Positions 25,650 through 34,195 of a stretch of DNA of 64,000 nucleotides are shown in pieces; positions within the stretch are counted from its first letter, which is position 1, and the number at the start of each line of letters is the position of its first letter. The notes below the pieces were generated by a model. It was given only the letters and a program-made list of their open reading frames with translations, was not told the DNA's origin and ran no database searches. Source of the DNA: CAITJF01 sp032654645. GTDB lineage: Bacteria > Pseudomonadota > Gammaproteobacteria > Burkholderiales > Gallionellaceae. The DNA is taken from the NCBI GenBank assembly GCA_032654645.1, contig JAULAW010000003.1, positions 62,001 to 126,000 on the forward strand, written 5' to 3'. The position numbers and the translations under genes were made by a program.

Positions 25650-27647
25650 ATGCACTTCGACATTAACCAAGCGCAATTCAAACATTGGCAAACGCACCCG
25701 CCTTTAAGGGATGACAGGAAATTGAGCTTGACACTTATTCTCACAAATATTCGGCAGTATGCGCACCTGGTGATGGTTCTGCTCAGCGCTACAGCAGGAG
25801 TGGCAGCCTACTGGCAGGCATTAGATTACCCTTTTCTTTCAGACGATTTAACTTACCTCCCCGAGAACACGAAGCTGATCAGGCTGCCCCTGGCCGAGCT
25901 GTGGCGCCTCTTTACCGAGCCGTACAACTGCTGCTTTGAATTCCTCCCGCTGCGGGATTTCTCCTACTGGCTGGACATGGCGCTGTTCGGCATGACCCCC
26001 CAGGCATCGCGGCTGCACAACATCTTGTTGTATCTGCTTTGCCTGCCGCTGGTCTATGGCGTGACGTCGGGCCTGTGGCGCTATTTCCGTCCGGCGGATA
26101 CCGCCAGCGCGCCATGGGCCGCCGCTGCCGTCACCGCCTTGTTCGCGCTGCATCCCGCGCTGGTCGAATCGGTGGTGTGGATCAGCGGGCGCAAGTACAT
26201 CCTGCCCAACCTGTTTTCGCTGCTGGCGCTGTGGTTTGCCGTGAGCGCGCGGCGGGAGCGGGGGCTTGCCGCGCCGCATGCCGCCGCAGCCCTGGTCGCG
26301 TTTGCGGCGATGATGCTGTCGAAATCATCCTACGTGGCCGTGGCCCCGGTCATCGCCCTGTTGTGGCTGCTGTTCTGGCGCGACGTTCCCGCGCCGGACA
26401 GGCGCCGTTCTCAACTGTTGTGGCCACTCGCCCTATTGCTGTTGGCAGGGCTCATGACCCTGAATTTTATTGCCCATAATAAAGGCTATGATGGGATGCC
26501 CTTCTATTTCGGGCTGGAAGCGGTCACCCGAACACTGGCCGTGCTGGGGTGGCTGGCCCGCCTCGCCATTACTCCGGAAAGCCGCCATTTCATTTACCCG
26601 GTGTTCGAGGATCCGTATCTGCCCGTCATGGTTGCTTTGGGGGTGGCGGTTCTGGCGGCGGCTGTAACCGGCGCGGCGATGCTGCTGCGCGGGCGCTCGC
26701 TGGAGGGGTTTGCGCTGGTTGCTTTTTTGTTGTTCTGCGCGCCTTACATGGAGCTGATTCCCCATAAGTCGCCTTCTCTTGTTGCAGACCGCTATGTGGC
26801 GCTCGCAATATGGCCGACCGTGCTGTTGCTTGTTGCACTGGCCTGGCGCTTGAAACCCGTGCCGCGTGCGGTGTTGCTGCTCGCCGTCGCGTTGCCGTGG
26901 GGTTTCCAGACCATTGAGCGCCCACGCGACTGGCGCAGCCAGGAAGAGCAGACAAACTCTGATTTTCGTGCCTACCCCTGGCACTACTATATAGCCTCTG
27001 AAAAAATAATATTTGTACTGTTGCCTCAAGGCTTATATAACGAAGCAAGGGCGGCAACCAACGCCATAACAGATCCGGAATTCAGAAGTGTCACGGAGAA
27101 AGTGATCCAGGTAGATTACGCTGTACATTTTAATTCTGGCTCATTAAATGAACGCCGCGAGGCTATGGCACGCTTGTTTGATTTGGGCGCCATCCTGGAC
27201 AATCCGCCCGTTCAGGCCAAATGGGACCCATCTGCAATCTACGTGTGGAGGGGGCTCAAAAATCGTATTCTTGCAAGTGAATGGAAGATGCTGGCCGAGC
27301 GTTTTCATGAGGATGCGACAGTGCGTTATAACGCGGGATTATGGATGCTGGTTAACCATAAATCTAAAGACGCAGTAGCTCATCTGCGCGCCGCAACCGA
27401 ATCACCACAGCTCCAGGAATCCGTGCGCGGGACCGCCTTCAAGAATCTCGGTCTTGCCTTGCTGAATTCCGGACATATTGTCGATGCGGAAGCTCCGCTC
27501 CATTCCGCATTAGAGCAATCGCCACCCGATCTGCGGGCCTATTGCCTGCTCTCAAAGGTATATAAACAGACCAAGCGGTTCGAGGAAGCGGCACGCGCCG
27601 ATGCCGGCTGCCCTGGCCGCACGCCCAATGAAGAGGCGGCGCGGTGA
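25650..27647 (+). CDS. TMTC-like GT-C membrane glycosyltransferase with TPR tail, paralogue 1
   Basis: A 665-residue polytopic membrane protein. After the first membrane helix an external loop carries the GT-C type acidic pair (FLSDDLTYL, Asp65-Asp66). About ten more hydrophobic helices follow, and then a periplasmic or extracellular C-terminal part with TPR-like helices (TAFKNLGLALLNSGHIVDAE). The layout is that of TMTC protein O-mannosyltransferases, which use polyprenyl-phosphate sugars, but the donor and acceptor here are unknown. Two close paralogues lie at 27644 and 34196. It overlaps the second by four bases. Confidence 0.82.
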   Translation: MHFDINQAQFKHWQTHPPLRDDRKLSLTLILTNIRQYAHLVMVLLSATAGVAAYWQALDYPFLSDDLTYLPENTKLIRLPLAELWRLFTEPYNCCFEFLPLRDFSYWLDMALFGMTPQASRLHNILLYLLCLPLVYGVTSGLWRYFRPADTASAPWAAAAVTALFALHPALVESVVWISGRKYILPNLFSLLALWFAVSARRERGLAAPHAAAALVAFAAMMLSKSSYVAVAPVIALLWLLFWRDVPAPDRRRSQLLWPLALLLLAGLMTLNFIAHNKGYDGMPFYFGLEAVTRTLAVLGWLARLAITPESRHFIYPVFEDPYLPVMVALGVAVLAAAVTGAAMLLRGRSLEGFALVAFLLFCAPYMELIPHKSPSLVADRYVALAIWPTVLLLVALAWRLKPVPRAVLLLAVALPWGFQTIERPRDWRSQEEQTNSDFRAYPWHYYIASEKIIFVLLPQGLYNEARAATNAITDPEFRSVTEKVIQVDYAVHFNSGSLNERREAMARLFDLGAILDNPPVQAKWDPSAIYVWRGLKNRILASEWKMLAERFHEDATVRYNAGLWMLVNHKSKDAVAHLRAATESPQLQESVRGTAFKNLGLALLNSGHIVDAEAPLHSALEQSPPDLRAYCLLSKVYKQTKRFEEAARADAGCPGRTPNEEAAR

Positions 27648-29551
27648 AACCAGCCTCCCTTGTTCGCATGGGGCAACTTGCACCATTTGCGCTGGTATTG
27701 GTCAGCGCAACGATAGTCACCTCCGTCTACTTGCAGACGCTGGACTTTGACTTTATTTCTGACGATGCAATTTACCTCACTAATAACCCTAGACTACTTG
27801 GTTTGCACCTGAGCGAACTGTGGCGCCTATTCACCGAGCCTTACAACAGTTATTCCGAGTTCCTTCCACTTCGAGAACTTTCCTACTGGTTAGACTTTGC
27901 GCTATTTGGCCTGACCCCCGCCGCGTTTCGGCTGCATAACATCATTTTGTTTTTGCTTTGCCTGCCGCTGGTCTATGGCGCGACATCAAGTTTGTGGCGC
28001 TATTTTCGCCCGGCGGATGCCGCCGGCGCGCCCTGGGCCGCCGCCGCTGTCACCGCCTTGTTTGCGCTGCATCCTGCTCTTGCCGAATCTGTGGTTTATA
28101 TCAGCGGTCGCAAAGACGTGCTTTCCGCCCTGTTCTCGCTGCTTGCGCTGTGGCTTGCAGTAGGCGCCAGACGGGAACAGGGGCTTTCCGCGCCGCATGC
28201 CATAGCAACCCTGCTCGCGCTGTTGGCGGCGCTGCTCTCGAAGGCGTCAGCATTTGCCGTGGCGCCTGTCATCGCCTTGCTGTGGGTGCTGTTCTGGCGC
28301 GACGTTCCCGCGCCGGGCAGGCTGCGCTCCCAGTTGCTGTGGCCTTCCGCAATATTAATTCTGGCAGCGTGCATCGTACTTTTTTTCGCAGCAGTCATTA
28401 CGACTAGAGTTCCATTCTATTTTGGGTTTGAGGCGGTCACCCGAACACTGGCAATACTGGGGTGGTTAGCCCGTCTTGCAATCAGCCCGGAAAGCCGCCA
28501 TTCTTTTTACCCGGTATTTGAGGACCCAACACTGCCCGTCATGGCCGCACTCGGAGTAGCGATTTTGGCCGCCGCCGGCGCCGTGACGTTCCTGCGCCGA
28601 CGCTCGCTGGAGGGATTTGCTTTGTCCGCTTTTATTTTGCTCTGCTTGCCTTCCTTGCAACTGGTTCCCTATGCTCCGTCATCGCTCGTTGCTGATCGTT
28701 TCCTGGTGCTTGCAATATGGCCCGCCATCCTATTGGTAGTTGCGCTTTCCTGGCGCTTGCAGCCCATGCACCGCACGGTGCTGATGCTCGCCATCGCGTT
28801 GCCGTGGGGCTTACATACCATCGAGCGGTCACGAGAATTGCGCAGTTTCGAAGTAATGGTAGATGCCGATATTCTTGCCCATCCCGGATACTATGTTCCC
28901 GCTGTATATAAAATCGGTGACGTCCAGTTGCCACACCGCTTGTATCGCGAGGCGAGTGAGACCGCCAACAGCATAATCATTCCCGAGTTCAGGGATATCG
29001 CGGTTAAATTAGTCGAGGCTGACTACGCCGTGCATGTCGAGGCTGTTGCGACAGGCAACCCCAAGCAAGCCATGACATTGCTTGGAGAATTGGGCCTCGC
29101 CCTTAAGCAACCGCCTGTTCAAGCCAAGTGGAATACGCCCATGCAAGGAATCTGGCTATATTGCCAATATGGGCTTGCAATGGAATGGAACCATTTGGTT
29201 AGCCAATTTCCGGACAATGCATCGGTAAGCTATAACGCTGGAATAGGGATGTTGGGAGCCCATAAATATAATAAGGCAGTAACTCTTTTGCGCGCCGCAA
29301 CCGGATCACAACGCCTCCAGGAATCCGTGCGCGGGACCGCCTTCAAGAATCTCGGCCTTGCCTTGATAAACTCCGGACATATTGCCGATGCGGAAGGCCC
29401 GCTACGCGCTGCATTGGAGCAATCGCAACCAGATTTGCGGGCCAATTGCCTGCTCTCGAAGGTGTACAAGCAGGCCAAGCGGTTCGAGGAAGCGGCGCGT
29501 GCCGAAGCGAGTTGCCCCGGCCGTGCGCCCAATGAGGAACCGGCACAGTGA
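27644..29551 (+). CDS. TMTC-like GT-C membrane glycosyltransferase with TPR tail, paralogue 2
   Basis: A 635-residue paralogue of the preceding protein with the same plan: the acidic pair in FISDDAIYLTNNPRL (Asp40-Asp41), ten or so membrane helices, and a C-terminal TPR-like region ending CPGRAPNEEPAQ. Strings such as ELWRLFTEPYN and FLPLRELSYWLDFALFGLTP are shared by all three copies. Translational coupling (ATGA overlap) with copy 1 suggests both are made together. It lacks the N-terminal extension of copy 1. Confidence 0.82.
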   Translation: MKPASLVRMGQLAPFALVLVSATIVTSVYLQTLDFDFISDDAIYLTNNPRLLGLHLSELWRLFTEPYNSYSEFLPLRELSYWLDFALFGLTPAAFRLHNIILFLLCLPLVYGATSSLWRYFRPADAAGAPWAAAAVTALFALHPALAESVVYISGRKDVLSALFSLLALWLAVGARREQGLSAPHAIATLLALLAALLSKASAFAVAPVIALLWVLFWRDVPAPGRLRSQLLWPSAILILAACIVLFFAAVITTRVPFYFGFEAVTRTLAILGWLARLAISPESRHSFYPVFEDPTLPVMAALGVAILAAAGAVTFLRRRSLEGFALSAFILLCLPSLQLVPYAPSSLVADRFLVLAIWPAILLVVALSWRLQPMHRTVLMLAIALPWGLHTIERSRELRSFEVMVDADILAHPGYYVPAVYKIGDVQLPHRLYREASETANSIIIPEFRDIAVKLVEADYAVHVEAVATGNPKQAMTLLGELGLALKQPPVQAKWNTPMQGIWLYCQYGLAMEWNHLVSQFPDNASVSYNAGIGMLGAHKYNKAVTLLRAATGSQRLQESVRGTAFKNLGLALINSGHIADAEGPLRAALEQSQPDLRANCLLSKVYKQAKRFEEAARAEASCPGRAPNEEPAQ

Positions 29552-29705
29552 GACGTATCGCCGGAACTGCTCAAGATTTTCTGATGTACACCGCGCAAAA
29601 CGAACTTGATACCGAAAGATTGTTTCTGTTTTCTGGCAAAATACCAGAAGCAGGATGCGGCACCGAGGTCTGCATATCTGCGATACTTACTGATTTCCAA
29701 CCATT

Positions 29706-30404
29706 ATGGTCATAGGTTCTGGTTTGTTGGCACAGGCATTCGCTCTCTCGTTTTCGCACCGCGAAGATGTGTGTATTTATGCCGCCGGAGTTTCCAACTC
29801 CGGTTGCACCGATGTGCATGAATTTGCCCGTGAGCGGCAACGCCTTGCGGATGCGCTGCAGCAAGCAAAACATGTCGATGTTTTCGTGTATTTCGGAACT
29901 TGCAGCGTTGCCGACCAGGAAGCGCGAAACACGCCTTATGTGCGGCACAAACTGGCAATGGAACAATTGGTTTCCGCGCATTCGCGCCACATGATTCTGC
30001 GGTTGCCCCAAGTTGCGGGTAAAACGCCGAATCCGCACACGCTGCTGAATTTTCTGTATGCGCGCATCGCGCGTAGCGAGGCTTTCAGTTTGTGGAAGAA
30101 TGCCAAGCGCAACATTATTGACATAGACGATGTGGCATCTATTGCACGTCAACTGATCGCAGATAAAACGGCGCGAAATATCACGCTTAATATTGCTAAT
30201 CCGGTCAGCTACCCGATGGCCGATATTGTCAGCGCAATGGAGTCTGTCGTTGGCAAGCGCGCAATATGCAAAGTTGTTGAACAAGGTTCGGAATACACTA
30301 TAGACATCAGCACGATTCTTCCCTATCTGGACAAGGCCGCCGTAAAATTCAGCGATGACTACCTCAAACAGGTGACAGGCAAATATTATGGAAAAGCCCG
30401 CTGA
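29706..30404 (+). CDS. NAD-dependent epimerase/dehydratase-like protein
   Basis: A 232-residue, short SDR-type protein. The N-terminal Rossmann strand and loop are VIGSGLLAQAF. The expected central Tyr-x3-Lys appears as YVRHKLAMEQ, and IIDIDDVASIARQL is typical of the C-terminal part of sugar epimerases. It is shorter than usual (around 300), so it may be a reductase variant or have lost part of the substrate domain. It overlaps the next gene (GT2) by 17 bases. The substrate is not predictable. Confidence 0.75.
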   Translation: MVIGSGLLAQAFALSFSHREDVCIYAAGVSNSGCTDVHEFARERQRLADALQQAKHVDVFVYFGTCSVADQEARNTPYVRHKLAMEQLVSAHSRHMILRLPQVAGKTPNPHTLLNFLYARIARSEAFSLWKNAKRNIIDIDDVASIARQLIADKTARNITLNIANPVSYPMADIVSAMESVVGKRAICKVVEQGSEYTIDISTILPYLDKAAVKFSDDYLKQVTGKYYGKAR

Positions 30405-31362
30405 TTCGGTTTGTACCTTATCCATCGTCGTGCCGGTTTATCACAGCGCGCAGATTCTGCCACAGCTGGTAGAACAAATTCATGCGGAGATGAGCAAGTT
30501 AGGGCTACCTGATAGTTTCGAACTGTTGCTGGTCAACGATGCAAGCACGGATAACAGTTGGCAGGTTATTCGCTCACTTGCCAACACACATTCATTTATC
30601 AAAGGCATTTCACTGCGCCGCAACTTTGGCCAGCACAATGCAATAATGGCCGGACTAAATTATGTAAGGGGCAATTTCATCGTCCTTATGGATGACGATT
30701 TGCAGCATCCACCACACGCTATTGGCGACATCGTGCGTGCGCTTTCAGAAGGCTACGACGTGTGTTACACCAACTACCTGAACCGTCAGCATGAATACTG
30801 GAAGAAACTTGGCAGCAAGTTCAATGACTGGGTAGCTACGCGCCTGCTGGGCAAACCCAAAGGGCTTTACCTATCTTCGTTTAAGGGATTACGCAGGGAA
30901 ATTGTTCAGGAAATTATCCGGTACGATGGCCCTTATGCCTATGTTGACGGGCTTATTCTCGATGTAACACGCTCTATTACCACCATTGCCATAGAACATC
31001 AGGCGCGCCACGAGGGGGAGGGTAATTACAACCTGCGCCGCTCTTTCTCGTTGTGGATGAAAATGGCAACTAGCTTCTCGGTGTTGCCTTTGCGTCTGGC
31101 CTCTTATGCAGGATTCGCGCTCGCGGCATTAAGCTTGGTAATGATAATTTTTATCATTGCGCTAAAATTCCTTCACCCGGAATATCCCAGAGGTTGGGCA
31201 TCACTAATCGCGACAATATTATTCATCGGCGGTATACAAACACTGTGCATCGGCATGATGGGTGAATATCTGGGACGCACATATCTCAAACTGAATCACA
31301 AACCTCAATTTGTTGTTGGCAGCACGACTTGGGCGCAGCCAGATCACAATGAACAAGCCTGA
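30388..31362 (+). CDS. DPM1/ArnC-like GT2 glycosyltransferase with C-terminal membrane helices
   Basis: A 324-residue GT2 enzyme: SIVVPVYHSAQILPQLVEQI, LLVNDASTDNSWQVI and the DxD-like LMDDDLQHPPHAI. Two C-terminal transmembrane helices precede GMMGEYLGRTYLKLNHKPQF. Such enzymes make polyprenyl-phosphate sugars, which would suit the neighbouring GT-C proteins as users of the product. It is similar in plan to the GT2 half of the fusion at 22105. Confidence 0.9.
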   Translation: MEKPADSVCTLSIVVPVYHSAQILPQLVEQIHAEMSKLGLPDSFELLLVNDASTDNSWQVIRSLANTHSFIKGISLRRNFGQHNAIMAGLNYVRGNFIVLMDDDLQHPPHAIGDIVRALSEGYDVCYTNYLNRQHEYWKKLGSKFNDWVATRLLGKPKGLYLSSFKGLRREIVQEIIRYDGPYAYVDGLILDVTRSITTIAIEHQARHEGEGNYNLRRSFSLWMKMATSFSVLPLRLASYAGFALAALSLVMIIFIIALKFLHPEYPRGWASLIATILFIGGIQTLCIGMMGEYLGRTYLKLNHKPQFVVGSTTWAQPDHNEQA

Positions 31363-32023
31363 GTTTGATCAGTACGCCGAGCAATATGACAGGGTGTTGG
31401 GTGAAACAATACCGGAAGGCTTGAATGAGGATAGCTATTTTGCAGAATACAAAATAGCTTTGATGGCGGCGCGCTCGAGCGACAAGATACCTGGTTGCAT
31501 TCTTGATTTTGGTTGTGGCGCAGGGCGCAGCCTGCCCTATCTTGATAAATATTTCCCCGATGCAGAGTTATGGGGTTATGACGTTTCGCCTGCATCACTT
31601 AAAGCTGCTGCGCAGCGCTTACCGCGAGCAAAGTTGTTTTCTGACTGGGATGCCACCACGAGTACGCGTTTTGATGCGATTATCGCCGCCAACGTGCTGC
31701 ACCATATCCCTCCTGATGAGCGCCTACAGGCGCTAACGCGATGTTGCGAATTACTCACCGTAAAGGGGCAATTGTTTTTGTTCGAGCACAATCCGTTCAA
31801 CCCCGCTACACGCTGGGTGTTTGAACGTTGCCCGTTTGACGCAGGTGCAGAAATGCTCAGCCTGAAGACTGTTCTTGGCTTAGCCAGGGAAGCTGGTTTT
31901 CATTCCGAACAACATGGCTATACCCTGTTTTTTCCTCGCCCATTAGCTTTTCTGCGTAGGTTCGAACCTTGGTTAACGCACTTTCCAGTTGGCGCACAAT
32001 ATTATGTTCAACTGGCCAGGTGA
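31349..32023 (+). CDS. SAM-dependent methyltransferase
   Basis: A 224-residue class I methyltransferase with ILDFGCGAGRSLPYL, WGYDVSPASLKAA and IIAANVLHHIPPDE. I choose the ATG at 31349, 14 bases inside the end of the GT2 gene; an earlier start inside that gene looks unlikely. The substrate is unknown. Location suggests a sugar or lipid-linked intermediate. Confidence 0.82.
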   Translation: MNKPEFDQYAEQYDRVLGETIPEGLNEDSYFAEYKIALMAARSSDKIPGCILDFGCGAGRSLPYLDKYFPDAELWGYDVSPASLKAAAQRLPRAKLFSDWDATTSTRFDAIIAANVLHHIPPDERLQALTRCCELLTVKGQLFLFEHNPFNPATRWVFERCPFDAGAEMLSLKTVLGLAREAGFHSEQHGYTLFFPRPLAFLRRFEPWLTHFPVGAQYYVQLAR

Positions 32024-32126
32024 ATTCACGCGAGTGGAATTGCTAATACAGTCGATAGTTATAATGAAGCAACTGAGCCAATAACCCCCCGGCTGACGCT
32101 CACAGCCCTATACAGAAATTAAGATC

Positions 32127-34106
32127 GTGGCTCGAAAATATGCAACCGGTTTTAACAAGAACACTATGCATACAAAATTAGACAGCACAAGGAGTCTGCT
32201 CGAAACAACAGTGCTTGCCACCGCTATCGCAGGCCTGTCTTATTTTGTGTACTTTCAGATGGCGTCATGGATATGGAGCCAGACTGTGCCAGTCAATTCT
32301 GGGGAGATAGTGCCTTGGCAAGTTCCCTGGCTTAAGGAGCGGGATGGCATCGAGTTGTATGTATTATATGCACTGATGTTTTTCAACCTGTTTTCCGTAT
32401 ATGCCATGATCTGTGCATGGAGCAGGTTTGCGGGAAGAACCATTCGCTATTTTCTCGCACTGCCACTGGTGGCAGTGTCTTGTGCCTTTATTGTTTCCAT
32501 CGGTTTTCATCCTCCCATGAGCGCCTTGGGCGATCAAGCCGTACCGGATGTCTTTGCGCGGGCGCTCATAATAATGGCTGTGGCCCTGGCTATAATTATG
32601 CCATTGAGTTACCTGCAGAAACATTCAACCCGGTGGGCGCTGGCAACCGTAGCGTTGTTGCTGGTTCCGGTCTGTTTTATTGCCACCGCACCACTTTCTT
32701 GGTACGACTATCAACATATTCTTGCCCCAGCCTTGCGGTTGCTTCATGGGGCCGGTGTCTCGGAAGTTTACTTTCAGTATGATTTTCTGCTTTCACTGAT
32801 CGGCCTTGCATGGTTGGAGCTGGGGCTTGACCCGAATCAGTTTCAAATTGTCGGCCAATGTGCCTATTACCTGCTGCTGCTGGGCCTCTTTGGCTTTTCC
32901 GGGCAATGGTTTCTGGATAAACGCCTCCCCGTCTTTTTGCTCGTTGCATTAGTTTTAGTGCGCATTTATGCCGGACAGGAAGACGCAGTCCAGCTCTTCC
33001 AAATAACACCTTTACGCCTCGACCTGTGGTTGATTCTTCTGGTGCTGGTGTATTTTAAAGGCCCCTATCATTGGAGCGCTGGCCTGTTTTGCGGACTGAT
33101 GCTGTTGCTGCACCATAATTTCGGCATTATTTACAGTGCCGCTTATATTCAACTGCTGCTGACACTCAGCGTAATTGATAGGGTTATGATTTCAGACAAA
33201 GCAATCAAAACCTTATTATCGATGATATATGTGTTTCTAAAAAACAATTACCATAACCTGGTACTGATGCTGGTCGGTGCCACAGCGCATTATTTGTTCT
33301 TCCGCAATACGAATGTGCAGAGCGATTTCAGTTACACGCACTTGGGAATAAATTTTATTAGAATCTCAACAAATTCGTTTTATTGGTATGTGGTTGTGGT
33401 CTTGAGCCTGTCGTTTGCTCTTCTGATCAGACTGCGCTCAAGAGTTTCCAGCAACTATCTGGCAACTGGGTTTTGCTTGATCTATCTGGCGATCGGAAAT
33501 TCGCTCTATTTCTTCGGCAGAAGCCATGAAAATAATATCATCAATATATCGATCATCCTGTTGCTGCTTTTTTTCATATTGTTAGATATTGTCGGACGCT
33601 CACTCGTCAATGACTCCGGCAAACCGGCTGAACTGTTTATGCAGAGAAACCTGGCGATCATCGTTTCCGTTATCTTCATCGCATCAATAACCATCTGGTA
33701 CGGAGATAGCATCACCGGCAAATCTGCAACCCAGGCGCGTAACGCCAAAAAGCAGCAATTTATTTACCCGTCTTTGGTTTCGAAACAGTCAGTCATGAGC
33801 GTTATCGCCGACGTTAAATCGGTCGCCGGCGACAACCCTAAAGTATATTTTGCCGATCACTATGATTTTTTGTTGGACTATTATGGCGGATATGCTCCAG
33901 TTGGCTACTTCAGCCCGATGGAAACATGGGTGTCAAAACGTGAATTCGACAGGTTTTTACAAGGGCTGTTGAACCAGGGGTACTATTTGGTTATAGCTGA
34001 TGACGTCTTAAACTACGATGACAAAGATGCGCTGGCGTTCCTTACGCCTTTTGACTACAAGATCATGGGGAGGCGTTTGGTGGCATGGAAGGAGACAGCA
34101 CGATGA
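32127..34106 (+). CDS. Polytopic membrane protein of unknown function
   Basis: A 659-residue protein with about a dozen hydrophobic segments and a soluble C-terminal region of ~130 residues (from about 525). I do not recognise the family. The size and position in a cluster with GT-C enzymes suggest a glycosyltransferase or polymerase-like role, but no clear acidic loop motif is seen. It starts with GTG at 32127, with ATG at 32166 as an alternative. The gene looks more AT-rich than the surrounding genes (many ATT/TTA/AAT codons), a possible sign of separate origin. Confidence 0.7.
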   Translation: MARKYATGFNKNTMHTKLDSTRSLLETTVLATAIAGLSYFVYFQMASWIWSQTVPVNSGEIVPWQVPWLKERDGIELYVLYALMFFNLFSVYAMICAWSRFAGRTIRYFLALPLVAVSCAFIVSIGFHPPMSALGDQAVPDVFARALIIMAVALAIIMPLSYLQKHSTRWALATVALLLVPVCFIATAPLSWYDYQHILAPALRLLHGAGVSEVYFQYDFLLSLIGLAWLELGLDPNQFQIVGQCAYYLLLLGLFGFSGQWFLDKRLPVFLLVALVLVRIYAGQEDAVQLFQITPLRLDLWLILLVLVYFKGPYHWSAGLFCGLMLLLHHNFGIIYSAAYIQLLLTLSVIDRVMISDKAIKTLLSMIYVFLKNNYHNLVLMLVGATAHYLFFRNTNVQSDFSYTHLGINFIRISTNSFYWYVVVVLSLSFALLIRLRSRVSSNYLATGFCLIYLAIGNSLYFFGRSHENNIINISIILLLLFFILLDIVGRSLVNDSGKPAELFMQRNLAIIVSVIFIASITIWYGDSITGKSATQARNAKKQQFIYPSLVSKQSVMSVIADVKSVAGDNPKVYFADHYDFLLDYYGGYAPVGYFSPMETWVSKREFDRFLQGLLNQGYYLVIADDVLNYDDKDALAFLTPFDYKIMGRRLVAWKETAR

Positions 34107-34195
34107 TTTCACGGCGTATGTGATAATCAGCTGATGTCACGGAATCAGTATGCAAAAGTCTGATTGTTCATGTTAAATATACCCAGTTTGTTAGG

